DNA of 5,572 nucleotides, taken from assembly GCA_009702305.1 (NCBI GenBank), contig WLIH01000213.1, forward strand, positions 1 to 5,572, given 5' to 3'. The position numbers and the translations under genes were made by a program. The DNA comes from Actinomycetota bacterium. Lineage in GTDB: Bacteria; Actinomycetota; Actinomycetes; Propionibacteriales; Nocardioidaceae. The notes beneath the pieces were generated by a model that was not told where the DNA came from, did not search any database, and was given only the letters and a program-made list of their open reading frames with translations. Positions 1 to 5,572 of this stretch are shown one piece after another (position 1 is the first letter of the stretch; every line of letters starts with the position of its first letter).

Positions 1-290
1 GGCAGCCGGTCGCCGATGACCTCCGAGACCGGCAGCCGCGACTGGAACGACGTGCCCAGGTCACCGCGCAGCAGGTCGCGCAGGTAGCCGGCGTACTGCG
101 AGAGGAACGGGTCGTCCAGGCGCAGCTCGGCGCGGCGGTCGGCCACGACCGAGGCGGGTGCCTGCGCGCCGAGCGCCGCACGGACCGGGTCGCCGGGAGT
201 CAGGTGGATGATGAGGAACGAGAACGTCACCAGCACCCACACCGACACCAGCAGCCGGACCGCGCGGCGCAGCGCGAAGGACACCCACAC
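1..290 (-). CDS. ABC transporter permease, DppB/OppB type (N-terminal part only)
   Basis: This is the first 96 codons of an inner-membrane permease of the peptide/nickel/opine ABC importer family; the rest lies beyond the left edge. The reading frame starts at GTG 290 (in-frame alternative GTG 284) and stays open to base 1. The protein begins with a basic stretch (FALRRAVR), then one hydrophobic segment at about residues 11-29. Next comes the family hallmark LTPGDPVRAALG, then an extracytoplasmic stretch ending in GDLGTSFQSRLPVSEVI, which matches the GDLG-S motif found before the second membrane segment in DppB/OppB proteins. The start lies 10 bp after the stop of the solute-binding protein gene, so the two are almost certainly co-transcribed. 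The Shine-Dalgarno site is poor (AGGG about 14 nt upstream), which leaves the exact start uncertain and suggests translational coupling. The family call is firm; the substrate cannot be inferred. Confidence 0.9.
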   Translation of the reverse strand, partial: MWVSFALRRAVRLLVSVWVLVTFSFLIIHLTPGDPVRAALGAQAPASVVADRRAELRLDDPFLSQYAGYLRDLLRGDLGTSFQSRLPVSEVIGDRL

Positions 291-300
291 GTCGGCGGCG

Positions 301-1908
301 TCAGCCCTGCAGCATGCGGAGCGACGAGCCCCAGATCTGACCGCCCGGGGCCTCGGCCTCGACACCGGCGAGGTAGGTCGAGGACACCCCGTCGAAGAGC
401 GGCACCGGGTTGAAGCCGGCCAGCAGCGCCTTCTCCGCCTCGGCCCAGTCGGCGCAGCCGTCGGAGCCGACCTGCGGGCTCGCCGCCGCGACAGCCGCGT
501 CGTAGTCGGGGTTGTCGATCGCCGGGAAGTTGGCGCCACCGTCGGCCGGCGTCGTGCCGGAGACGAAGGCGACCATCTGCGAGGGCAGGCTGAACGTGAA
601 CGGCGCCCACGCGACGTCCCAGGCACTCGTGCCGAAGAATCGCTCGTTGAGCTGGGCCTCCGGCAGCGCCGTGACCGTCACGTCGACCCCGAGGTCGACC
701 CACGTCGCCGCCATCAGCTCGACGCCGGCGGTGCGGGCCGAGAGACCCTGCGCGTCGTAGTAGAACTCGACGGCCAGCGGCTCGCCGTCCTTCTCACGCA
801 CGCCGTCCTCGCCCATCGTCCAGCCGGCGTCGTCGAGCACCTGGCCGGCGGCGTCGAAGTCGGGGTTGGGCAGGTTGCCGGTCACCGTGTCGCCACCGGC
901 GCACGGGTTGGGCTGCAGGGTGATGTAGCCGGTCGAGGCCTGGCCCTGGCCTCCGGTCGCGACCTGGGCGAGCTCGTCGCGCTCCAGCGCCATCGTCATC
1001 GCCTCGCGCACGGCCGGGTCGGCGCCGGGTCGGTCGCCGGCCTCGTTGAACCACGTCTCGCCCGAGGTCGAGAGGATGTCCACCGTCTCCAGGTCGGCAT
1101 CGGCGAGACGCTGGACGTCAGGGCCGGAGACGGCGGCGAAGTTGACCTCGCCCGAGAGCAGCAGGTTGGCCGTCGTGGTGGCGTCCGGGATGATCCGGAC
1201 CGCGACGGCGTCAGGCGTGCCCTCGGCGGTCAGGTCGGCCCCGTCGGGACCCCACGCGTAGCCCTCGTGCGGGGTGAAGGTGTAGCGGTCGTCGGGCACG
1301 GCCTCGTCGAGCTGCCAGGGGCCGGTGCCGATCGTCGCCGAGGCCAGCGCGTCGTGGTCGTCGAGGCCGGCGCGGCAGATGATGAAGATCCCGGACAGCT
1401 CGGCCAGCAGGAAGCCGTTGGGGTCGGGCGAGACGACCGTGACGGTGCGCGCCTCGTCGTCGGCGCTGATCTCGAGACCCTCGCGCGCCATCACGCCGTT
1501 GAGCGGCGAGCCGTTGGCCGGGTCGGCGATGTAGCTGATGTTGTCCGCCACGTCGGTGGCCGTCAGGTCGCTGCCGTCGGTGCAGGTGATGCCCTCACGC
1601 AGGGTGAACGTCGCCTCGGTCGCCGTGGCGTCGAACGTCTCCGCCAGGCTCGGCAGCACCTCGCCGTCGTCGGTGTAGGTCACGAGCGTGTCGTAGGACA
1701 GCGCGAGCATCGAGCGGGCGACCGAGCTCGGCGTCATCGACGGGTCCAGGTTGCCGGGGTCGCTCGCGAGGGCCATGGTGAAGGTCCCGCCGTCGGCGTA
1801 CCCGCCGCCGCTGGAGGGAGCGTCGTCGTCGGAGCCGCCGCACGCGACGAGGGTCGTCGAGGCGAGGGCGGTGCCGAGCAGACAGGCGGCGAGGCGGGAT
1901 GAGTTCAT
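301..1908 (-). CDS. ABC transporter substrate-binding lipoprotein, family 5 (DppA/OppA-like)
   Basis: A 535-residue extracytoplasmic solute-binding protein, a normal length for family 5 (SBP_bac_5), which feeds peptides, opines, nickel or other amide-rich solutes to DppBC-type permeases. The N-terminus is a lipoprotein signal: Arg5, a hydrophobic core at about 6-19, and a lipobox LVAC with the lipidated Cys at 23, followed by a flexible Ser/Asp/Gly linker (about 24-40). The mature protein shows family landmarks: an opening strand TFTMALASDPGNLDP (42-56), SYDTLVTY (71-78), FTLREGITCTDGSDLTATDV (101-120), IGTGPW (193-198) and a WFNEAGDRPGADPAVREAMTMAL segment near 286-308. Four mature cysteines besides Cys23 (109, 178, 336, 485) could form disulfides on the outside; this pairing is inferred. 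ATG 1908 is chosen because it gives an intact signal peptide and has GGAG 5 nt upstream. The gene is divergent from the PucR-type regulator and heads the transporter operon, so it is probably controlled by that regulator. Confidence 0.95.
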   Translation of the reverse strand: MNSSRLAACLLGTALASTTLVACGGSDDDAPSSGGGYADGGTFTMALASDPGNLDPSMTPSSVARSMLALSYDTLVTYTDDGEVLPSLAETFDATATEATFTLREGITCTDGSDLTATDVADNISYIADPANGSPLNGVMAREGLEISADDEARTVTVVSPDPNGFLLAELSGIFIICRAGLDDHDALASATIGTGPWQLDEAVPDDRYTFTPHEGYAWGPDGADLTAEGTPDAVAVRIIPDATTTANLLLSGEVNFAAVSGPDVQRLADADLETVDILSTSGETWFNEAGDRPGADPAVREAMTMALERDELAQVATGGQGQASTGYITLQPNPCAGGDTVTGNLPNPDFDAAGQVLDDAGWTMGEDGVREKDGEPLAVEFYYDAQGLSARTAGVELMAATWVDLGVDVTVTALPEAQLNERFFGTSAWDVAWAPFTFSLPSQMVAFVSGTTPADGGANFPAIDNPDYDAAVAAASPQVGSDGCADWAEAEKALLAGFNPVPLFDGVSSTYLAGVEAEAPGGQIWGSSLRMLQG

Positions 1909-1911
1909 GAC

Positions 1912-1936
1912 GGCTCCGTCCGGAGGGGCTGGAGCC
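1912..1936 (-). promoter_or_regulatory. Ribosome-binding site of the binding-protein gene inside a potential hairpin
   Basis: Read on the minus strand, the leader contains GGCTCC (1936-1931), a 13-nt spacer, then GGAGCC (1917-1912), a perfect 6-bp inverted repeat. The second arm contains the GGAG that serves as Shine-Dalgarno sequence, 5 nt before ATG 1908. Within it a smaller alternative dyad, CTCCG-GA-CGGAG (1925-1914), also pairs with the same GGAG. Either fold would hide the ribosome-binding site. The repeats are seen directly; a regulatory role is inference, and short GC dyads arise easily at this base composition. Confidence 0.35.
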
Positions 1937-1941
1937 TCCCA

Positions 1942-1953
1942 TCCTGGTCAGGA
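1942..1953. promoter_or_regulatory. 12-bp dyad TCCTG-GT-CAGGA, possible operator
   Basis: A perfect 5-2-5 inverted repeat in the divergent intergenic region, 34 bp upstream of the binding-protein start codon on the minus strand. It has the geometry of a binding site for a dimeric regulator and sits where it could control the transporter operon. I found no convincing -35/-10 pair on either strand here, so the relation to a promoter is unknown. Confidence 0.3.
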
Positions 1954-2000
1954 CGGCAGCGCGGCTCATCGTCGCATCGGGCAATTCTGACCCAGCGTTC

Positions 2001-2027
2001 TGGTGCATCGCGACAACGCGTGCGCCA
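2001..2027. promoter_or_regulatory. Interrupted inverted repeat TGGTGCA-N13-TGCGCCA, candidate PucR operator
   Basis: Two 7-bp half-sites, TGGTGCA (2001-2007) and TGCGCCA (2021-2027), are inverted copies with one mismatch. Their centres are 20 bp apart, about two helical turns. The symmetry continues inward through CGCG (2009-2012) and CGCG (2017-2020) with a one-base offset. The site ends 10 bp before ATG 2038 of the regulator gene, a typical position for an autoregulatory operator that also covers a divergent promoter. Binding by the neighbouring PucR-type protein is inferred from position and symmetry only. Confidence 0.45.
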
Positions 2028-2037
2028 GACTGAGGCC

Positions 2038-3675
2038 ATGACGGCGACCGGTGTGAGCGTAGGTCAGTTGCTGGAGCGACTGAGCTTCGCGGGCCTGGCC
2101 CACCGGGCCGGAGCACTGGACGCGGCTGCGGTGGTGACGACGGTGACCAGCAGCGACGAGGAGCCGACCGCCGCCGAGGGCGGCTCGGCCCTGGTCCTCG
2201 GCATCGGGCTCGCCGACCGCGCCGCGGTCGAGCAGGCATGGCGGCGCTGGTCGCGCGCCGGAGCCGCGGCGCTGGTCGTGCGCAGCGCCCTCCTCGGCGA
2301 CGAGCCGCTGGCCGTCCCGCCGGGCCGCACGGTGCTGCTCGGGCTCGGGGCCGAGATGTCGTGGATCCGGCTGGCCGGCCTGGTGAGCGGCGACGCCGAG
2401 CAGACCAGCGCACCCGGCGCCCTGCGCCACCTCGACGGCGTGCCGGCGGGCGACGACGACGCCTACGTGCTGGCCAACTCCCTGGCATCGCTCCTCGGCG
2501 GACCGGTCACGATCGAGGACCTCTCGTCGCGGATCGTCGCCTTCTCCGCCGACCAGGACCGCGGCGACGAGCACCGCAAGCGCGCGATCCTGGAGCGCCA
2601 GGTCTCCCCCGCCCACAATGCCGTCCTCGAGGAGGACGGCGTCTTCGCCGAGCTCTACGCCAGCTCGGAGCCGATCTTCTTCCAACCGCGCATCCCCGGG
2701 GCCAGACCGCGCATCGCGATGCGCATCCGCTACGGCGAGGAGTCGCTCGGCTCGATCTGGGCGGTCCACGACTCTCCGCCCACTGCCGTGCAGTCGCAGG
2801 GCCTCGTGGAGGCGAGCAACCTGCTGGCCCTCTCGATCATGCGACGCCGGCTGCTCGACGACGCCCGCAGCCACGAGCAGCACCAGCTGGTCGACCAGCT
2901 GCTGCGCGGCGGTCGCGACGCGATGGAGGCGGCCGCCGGACTGGGCACGGCAGACCTGCCGGCCTTCGTGGTCGCGCTGGGACGCGTCGAGCCGGGCAGC
3001 GACGAGGTCGACGACGAGTACCAGCTGCGCACCGCGGCCCGGACGGCCGCCGCCTACCTGTCCTCGGTCAGCCGGCGTGCCGTCGTCGCGCCGGTCGGGT
3101 CGCAGGTCTACGCCGTGGTGCCGGTGACGGTGCCGACCAGGCAGTCCGCCGAGCTGCCCGCGCAGCACGCGGCCGAGGCCCGGCGCACCGGACAGCATCT
3201 GGTGCAGCGGCTGGGTCGGGGGCAGGTGTGCCTCGGCATCGGCGACCTGGTGCCCGACGTCTCCCAGCTCGCGCGATCGCGGCGTCAGGCCGACACCGCC
3301 GTGCGGGTGCTGCGCGACCGGCACGACCGCGGCCACCACGGGGACGAGCCCCACGTCGCCTACTGGCGCGACCTGCAGGTCGATGCGCTGCTGATGGAGA
3401 CCGTCGACGCGATGACGTCTCGGCAGGAGCCGCTGGGAGCGCCCTTCGACCGGCTCCCGCTCGACCAGCCCGACCAGGTCGCGACGCTGACGGCGTACCT
3501 CGAGCGCCTCGGCGACGTCAGCGCGGCGGCAGCCGACGTGTTCGTCCACCCCAACACGTTCCGCTATCGGCTGCGCCGGATCGCCGAGCGCTCCGCGCTG
3601 GACCTCGACGACCCGGACGTCCGGTTCGCGCTGATGTATCAGCTGCGACTGCATCGCCGTCGCAGCGGCGACTGA
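2038..3675 (+). CDS. PucR-family transcriptional regulator
   Basis: A 545-residue DNA-binding regulator with the three-part architecture of actinobacterial PucR-like proteins. Residues about 5-120 resemble the PucR ligand-type domain (VGQLLERLSFAGLAHRAGALD, then GGSALVLGIGL). Residues about 145-272 form a GAF-like sensor region (LANSLASLLGGPVTIED, RIAMRIRYGEESLGSIWAVHD). Residues about 300-415 fit the degenerate GGDEF-like module. The C-terminus, 484-540, is the diagnostic PucR helix-turn-helix: LTAYLERLGDVSAAAADVFVHPNTFRYRLRRI, then LDLDDPDVRFAL. PucR proteins respond to small metabolites and commonly control purine, amino-acid or other nitrogen catabolism. I chose ATG 2038, preceded by GAGG at a short 2-nt distance, over GTG 2020, which has no ribosome-binding site and falls inside an inverted repeat; GTG 2053 is another possibility. 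The gene diverges from the transporter operon and converges on the hydrolase operon, so it plausibly regulates both. Ligand unknown. Confidence 0.93.
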   Translation: MTATGVSVGQLLERLSFAGLAHRAGALDAAAVVTTVTSSDEEPTAAEGGSALVLGIGLADRAAVEQAWRRWSRAGAAALVVRSALLGDEPLAVPPGRTVLLGLGAEMSWIRLAGLVSGDAEQTSAPGALRHLDGVPAGDDDAYVLANSLASLLGGPVTIEDLSSRIVAFSADQDRGDEHRKRAILERQVSPAHNAVLEEDGVFAELYASSEPIFFQPRIPGARPRIAMRIRYGEESLGSIWAVHDSPPTAVQSQGLVEASNLLALSIMRRRLLDDARSHEQHQLVDQLLRGGRDAMEAAAGLGTADLPAFVVALGRVEPGSDEVDDEYQLRTAARTAAAYLSSVSRRAVVAPVGSQVYAVVPVTVPTRQSAELPAQHAAEARRTGQHLVQRLGRGQVCLGIGDLVPDVSQLARSRRQADTAVRVLRDRHDRGHHGDEPHVAYWRDLQVDALLMETVDAMTSRQEPLGAPFDRLPLDQPDQVATLTAYLERLGDVSAAAADVFVHPNTFRYRLRRIAERSALDLDDPDVRFALMYQLRLHRRRSGD

Positions 3676-3687
3676 GCCTCACTCGCC
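3667..3687. terminator. Imperfect palindrome spanning two convergent stop codons, possible bidirectional terminator
   Basis: Arms GGCGA-C-TGAG (3667-3676) and CTCA-C-TCGCC (3678-3687) are inverted copies apart from one C:C opposition, centred on base 3677. The dyad contains both stop codons: TGA of the regulator (3673-3675) and TGA of the serine hydrolase on the other strand (3681-3679). As RNA it would give a 5-bp stem, a mismatch and a further 3 bp closed by a 3-nt loop. There is no U-tract, which is common for actinobacterial terminators but also makes the call weak. With only 3 bp between genes, any terminator has to overlap coding sequence. Confidence 0.4.
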
Positions 3688-4575
3688 TCGCAGGGCGTCG
3701 ACCGCCAGTCGGCCGAGGGTGCCGATGATCCGGTCGGCCGTCGGGTTGCGCAGCTCCTCGAGCGGGTCGCGCACGAAGACGCCGACGGCGTACCGCCCAC
3801 CGTCGGGGTACTCCACGACCCCGGCCTCGTTGCGCACGTAGGTCACCGTGCCGGTCTTGCCGCTGAGCCTGATGCGGGAGTCGGGGAAGCCGGCCGCCAG
3901 TCGGTGCGGCCAGACCTGCAGCCCGAGGATCCGGCGGGCCTCGGCGCACGCCTCGGCAGGTCCCGCGGTGTCGGCCCAGATCGCGCCGAGCAGGGTGGTC
4001 GACTCGCGCGCCGTCGTGGCGCTGGTGCGCGCCGGGTCGAAGGCCCGAGTGGCCTGCAGCCGCGCCCGCAGCTCGGCGTCGGGCCGCGACAGGGCGTCGT
4101 CGTCGACCTCCTCGCCGATGTCCTCGGCGATCTCCGCGAAGAGCCCGCGGCAATCGGTGAGCAGCCGCGTGGTGGTCAGGCCGAGACGCTCCAGGCCGGC
4201 GTTGACGGCCTCCAGGCCGACCAGGTCGATGAGCACGTCGGTCGCGTGGTTGTCGCTGACCGCCATCATCAGGTACGCCGTGTCGCGCACCGAGAGCACG
4301 ACCTCGTCGAGCATCGCCGACAGCCCGATCCCCCCGAGCGTGCGGTCGCCGGCCGGGTGCCGCAGCGGTGCCGTGAGGTCCACCTGACCCGCCGCCGCCT
4401 GCCGGCACAGCTCGATCAGCACCGGCACCTTGAACACGCTCGCAGCCACCACGGGCCGGTCCGGCGCGAGGCCGACCTCCGCGCCACTCGCCAGGTCGCG
4501 AGCGTGCACCGTCGCGTCGAGGCCGGCGGCGTCCAGCTCGCGCCGAGCGGCTGCTGCGAATCCGTCGATGTCCAT
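3679..4575 (-). CDS. Cytoplasmic serine hydrolase, class A beta-lactamase fold
   Basis: A 298-residue protein of the beta-lactamase/penicillin-recognising superfamily (Beta-lactamase2 type). The three active-site elements are in order: Ser46-Val-Phe-Lys49 (SxxK nucleophile and base), Ser107-Asp-Asn109 (SDN loop) and Lys240-Thr-Gly242 on strand B3. Spacings are close to class A enzymes. The Glu-x-x-Asn omega-loop motif that deacylates beta-lactams is not recognisable: about 36 residues after SDN the sequence reads LLTDCRGLF, and an acidic insert follows (148-160). There is no signal peptide or membrane segment, so it should act in the cytoplasm, unlike secreted beta-lactamases. ATG 4575 is preferred over the upstream start at 4620 because AGGGGAG lies 7 nt before it and the longer form would overlap the preceding gene. 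It follows the amidohydrolase gene by 4 bp, implying coupled translation and a shared pathway. It may be an amidase, peptidase or esterase; resistance function is unlikely. Confidence 0.88.
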   Translation of the reverse strand: MDIDGFAAAARRELDAAGLDATVHARDLASGAEVGLAPDRPVVAASVFKVPVLIELCRQAAAGQVDLTAPLRHPAGDRTLGGIGLSAMLDEVVLSVRDTAYLMMAVSDNHATDVLIDLVGLEAVNAGLERLGLTTTRLLTDCRGLFAEIAEDIGEEVDDDALSRPDAELRARLQATRAFDPARTSATTARESTTLLGAIWADTAGPAEACAEARRILGLQVWPHRLAAGFPDSRIRLSGKTGTVTYVRNEAGVVEYPDGGRYAVGVFVRDPLEELRNPTADRIIGTLGRLAVDALRGE

Positions 4576-4579
4576 GCGC

Positions 4580-5572
4580 CTACTCCCCTGCTCGCTCGGT
4601 GCGTCGGGCCGCCCGACCACGACCCGGTGCTGCGTCGAGACGGCCGTCGTCGAGCACGAGATCGCCCCTGCTCACGGTCCACCGCGGCCAGCCCCACAGC
4701 TCCCGGCCGTCCAGCACCGAGTAGCCGGCCTTCGACGTCATCCGGGAGCCGTCGACCACGCGCGACTCGGCGGGATCGACCACCACCAGGTCGGCGTCGG
4801 CGCCGACCTGGATCCGACCCTTGCCCTCGAGGCCGAAGATGCGGGCGGCGTTGCCCGACGTCACCTCGGCGAGCCGCTGCAGCGACAGGCCGCGGGCCCG
4901 GACGCCCTCGGTCCAGAGCACCGGGAGCATCGTCTCGAGCTCGGCCAGGCCCTTGGGCAGCGCGTCGAGGTCGTCGGCGTGGGCGAGCTTCTGCTCCAGC
5001 GTCCACGGCGCGTGATCGCTGCCGACGGTGTCGATCGACCCATCCGCCAGGCCCGCCCACAGCGCCTCGACGTCGGCCTGGGCGCGCACCGGCGGCATGC
5101 CGGCGTACTTCGCACCATCGGGCAGCGCGTGCACCTCGGCCGTGAGCGCGAGGTACAGCGGGCGGGTCTCGACGAAGACCGGCAGCCCGGCGACCCGGGC
5201 GCGACGGCACGAGTCCAGAGCGGTCGCCGAGGAGAGGTGGACGACGTAGACCGGCGCCCCGCTGACCTCGCAGGCGGCGAGCAGGCGCTCGACCGCGGCG
5301 CGCTCGCTGGCCGGCGGGCGGCTCTCGGGGTAGTGCTCGGCGCCGGTGCGCCCGCTGGCCCGCAGCGCCTGGCTCGCGACCTCGATGATCGCGTGGTCCT
5401 CGCAGTGCCCGAGCGTGACCATGCCCTGCGCGCCGGCGGCCGCGACCGCCTCCAGCACGCGCGAGCCGCCGGGCCAGTCGATGGCGAGCACCGCGATCTT
5501 GAGGCTGCGGTGGCCCTCGTCGGCGAACGACGCCAGGTCGCCGAGCAGGGCGTCGTCGACCGTGATCGAGGA
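4580..5572 (-). CDS. Cyclic amidohydrolase, hydantoinase/dihydropyrimidinase/allantoinase-like (C-terminal part)
   Basis: The frame is open from the right edge through 330 codons to TAG 4580; about 120-130 N-terminal residues, including the HxH metal motif, lie outside. This is a metal-dependent TIM-barrel amidohydrolase that would hydrolyse a cyclic amide, imide or ureide in the cytoplasm. Visible family elements (numbered from the edge) are SLK with the probable carboxylated Lys25, the metal-ligand His56 in LGHCED, His112 in VYVVHLSSA, and catalytic Asp186 in VGSDHAPW. Others are KYAGMPPVR (155-163), the ALPKGLAELETMLPVL segment, and the C-terminal SGNAARIFGLEGKGRIQVGADADLVVVDP followed by YSVLDGRELWGWP. 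These favour the hydantoinase/dihydropyrimidinase branch over classical pyrC. Specificity positions differ, however: the Tyr five residues after the carboxylated Lys is Ala30, the Ser of SPPLR is Met159, and the CPHYL/CPQYL element is RPLYL. GTG 5491 is an internal Val codon, not the start. The substrate is unknown. Confidence 0.9.
   Translation of the reverse strand, partial: SSITVDDALLGDLASFADEGHRSLKIAVLAIDWPGGSRVLEAVAAAGAQGMVTLGHCEDHAIIEVASQALRASGRTGAEHYPESRPPASERAAVERLLAACEVSGAPVYVVHLSSATALDSCRRARVAGLPVFVETRPLYLALTAEVHALPDGAKYAGMPPVRAQADVEALWAGLADGSIDTVGSDHAPWTLEQKLAHADDLDALPKGLAELETMLPVLWTEGVRARGLSLQRLAEVTSGNAARIFGLEGKGRIQVGADADLVVVDPAESRVVDGSRMTSKAGYSVLDGRELWGWPRWTVSRGDLVLDDGRLDAAPGRGRAARRTERAGE
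4583..4589 (-). promoter_or_regulatory. Strong Shine-Dalgarno site of the serine hydrolase, inside the end of the amidohydrolase gene
   Basis: AGGGGAG on the minus strand lies 7 nt before ATG 4575 and is formed by the last sense codons of the amidohydrolase, directly before its TAG stop (4582-4580). It decides the serine hydrolase start and indicates translational coupling of the two genes. Confidence 0.8.

Noticed and set aside
208..1902. A 564-codon plus-strand open frame opposite the binding-protein gene
   Set aside because: It is very rich in Arg, Gly, Val and Asp with no domain, and is antisense to a clear lipoprotein gene. Long antisense frames are expected where third codon positions are almost always G or C.
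1909..2037. Sigma-70-type promoters in the divergent region
   Set aside because: I looked for TTGACA/TANNNT-like pairs at 16-19 bp on both strands; only isolated partial matches (for example TTGCCC or CAGAAT on the minus strand) without a partner at proper spacing were found.
1966..3654. A 562-codon minus-strand open frame opposite the PucR gene
   Set aside because: Low-complexity Arg/Val/Gly/His/Gln composition without recognisable motifs; the plus-strand frame carries a full PucR architecture including its helix-turn-helix.
2238..3728. A 496-codon plus-strand frame overlapping the PucR gene
   Set aside because: The product is mostly Arg, Ala, Gly and Pro, the usual shadow of a GC-rich gene in another frame.
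4576..4620. Upstream start (ATG 4620) for the serine hydrolase
   Set aside because: It would overlap the 3' end of the amidohydrolase by 41 bp and has no advantage; ATG 4575 has an excellent AGGGGAG at 7 nt and starts directly at the domain.
3904..5145. A 413-codon plus-strand frame opposite the two hydrolase genes
   Set aside because: It spans the junction of two well-supported minus-strand genes and has no coherent protein features.
4580..5572. Assignment of the amidohydrolase as pyrC dihydroorotase or hyuA hydantoinase
   Set aside because: Metal residues fit the superfamily, but key specificity residues do not match either enzyme, and no pyrimidine-biosynthesis genes are nearby.

Overview
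The window is uniformly GC-rich, with strong G/C preference at third codon positions, GTG starts and Shine-Dalgarno sites of the GGAG type. This points to a high-GC actinobacterium, perhaps of the Nocardioides/Aeromicrobium type, though genus is a guess. Nothing suggests a mobile element, CRISPR array, rRNA or tRNA, and no gene differs obviously in base composition from its neighbours.

Layout, left to right. Positions 1-290 (minus) hold the 5' end of a DppB-type ABC transporter permease cut by the window edge. Positions 301-1908 (minus) hold a complete family 5 solute-binding lipoprotein, directly upstream of the permease in the same operon. A 129-bp divergent intergenic region (1909-2037) carries several dyads that could be operators. 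Positions 2038-3675 (plus) encode a PucR-family transcription regulator. It converges, with only 3 bp between stop codons, on a minus-strand pair: a class A beta-lactamase-fold serine hydrolase (3679-4575) preceded, 4 bp upstream, by a hydantoinase/dihydropyrimidinase-like cyclic amidohydrolase (4580-5572, N-terminus beyond the edge).

Together the genes look like an uptake-and-degradation locus. A peptide/opine-type ABC importer (binding protein plus permease, the remaining subunits presumably to the left) brings in a substrate. A metal-dependent amidohydrolase, whose normal action is to open a cyclic amide or ureide ring, and a cytoplasmic SxxK serine hydrolase would process it. A PucR-type regulator between the two arms probably senses the substrate or a product. 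The substrate cannot be read from the sequence. The amidohydrolase lacks several residues that define hydantoinase/dihydropyrimidinase specificity, and the serine hydrolase has no recognisable Glu-x-x-Asn omega-loop motif and no signal peptide, so neither is a textbook enzyme of its family. This is the most interesting aspect of an otherwise conventional catabolic cluster.
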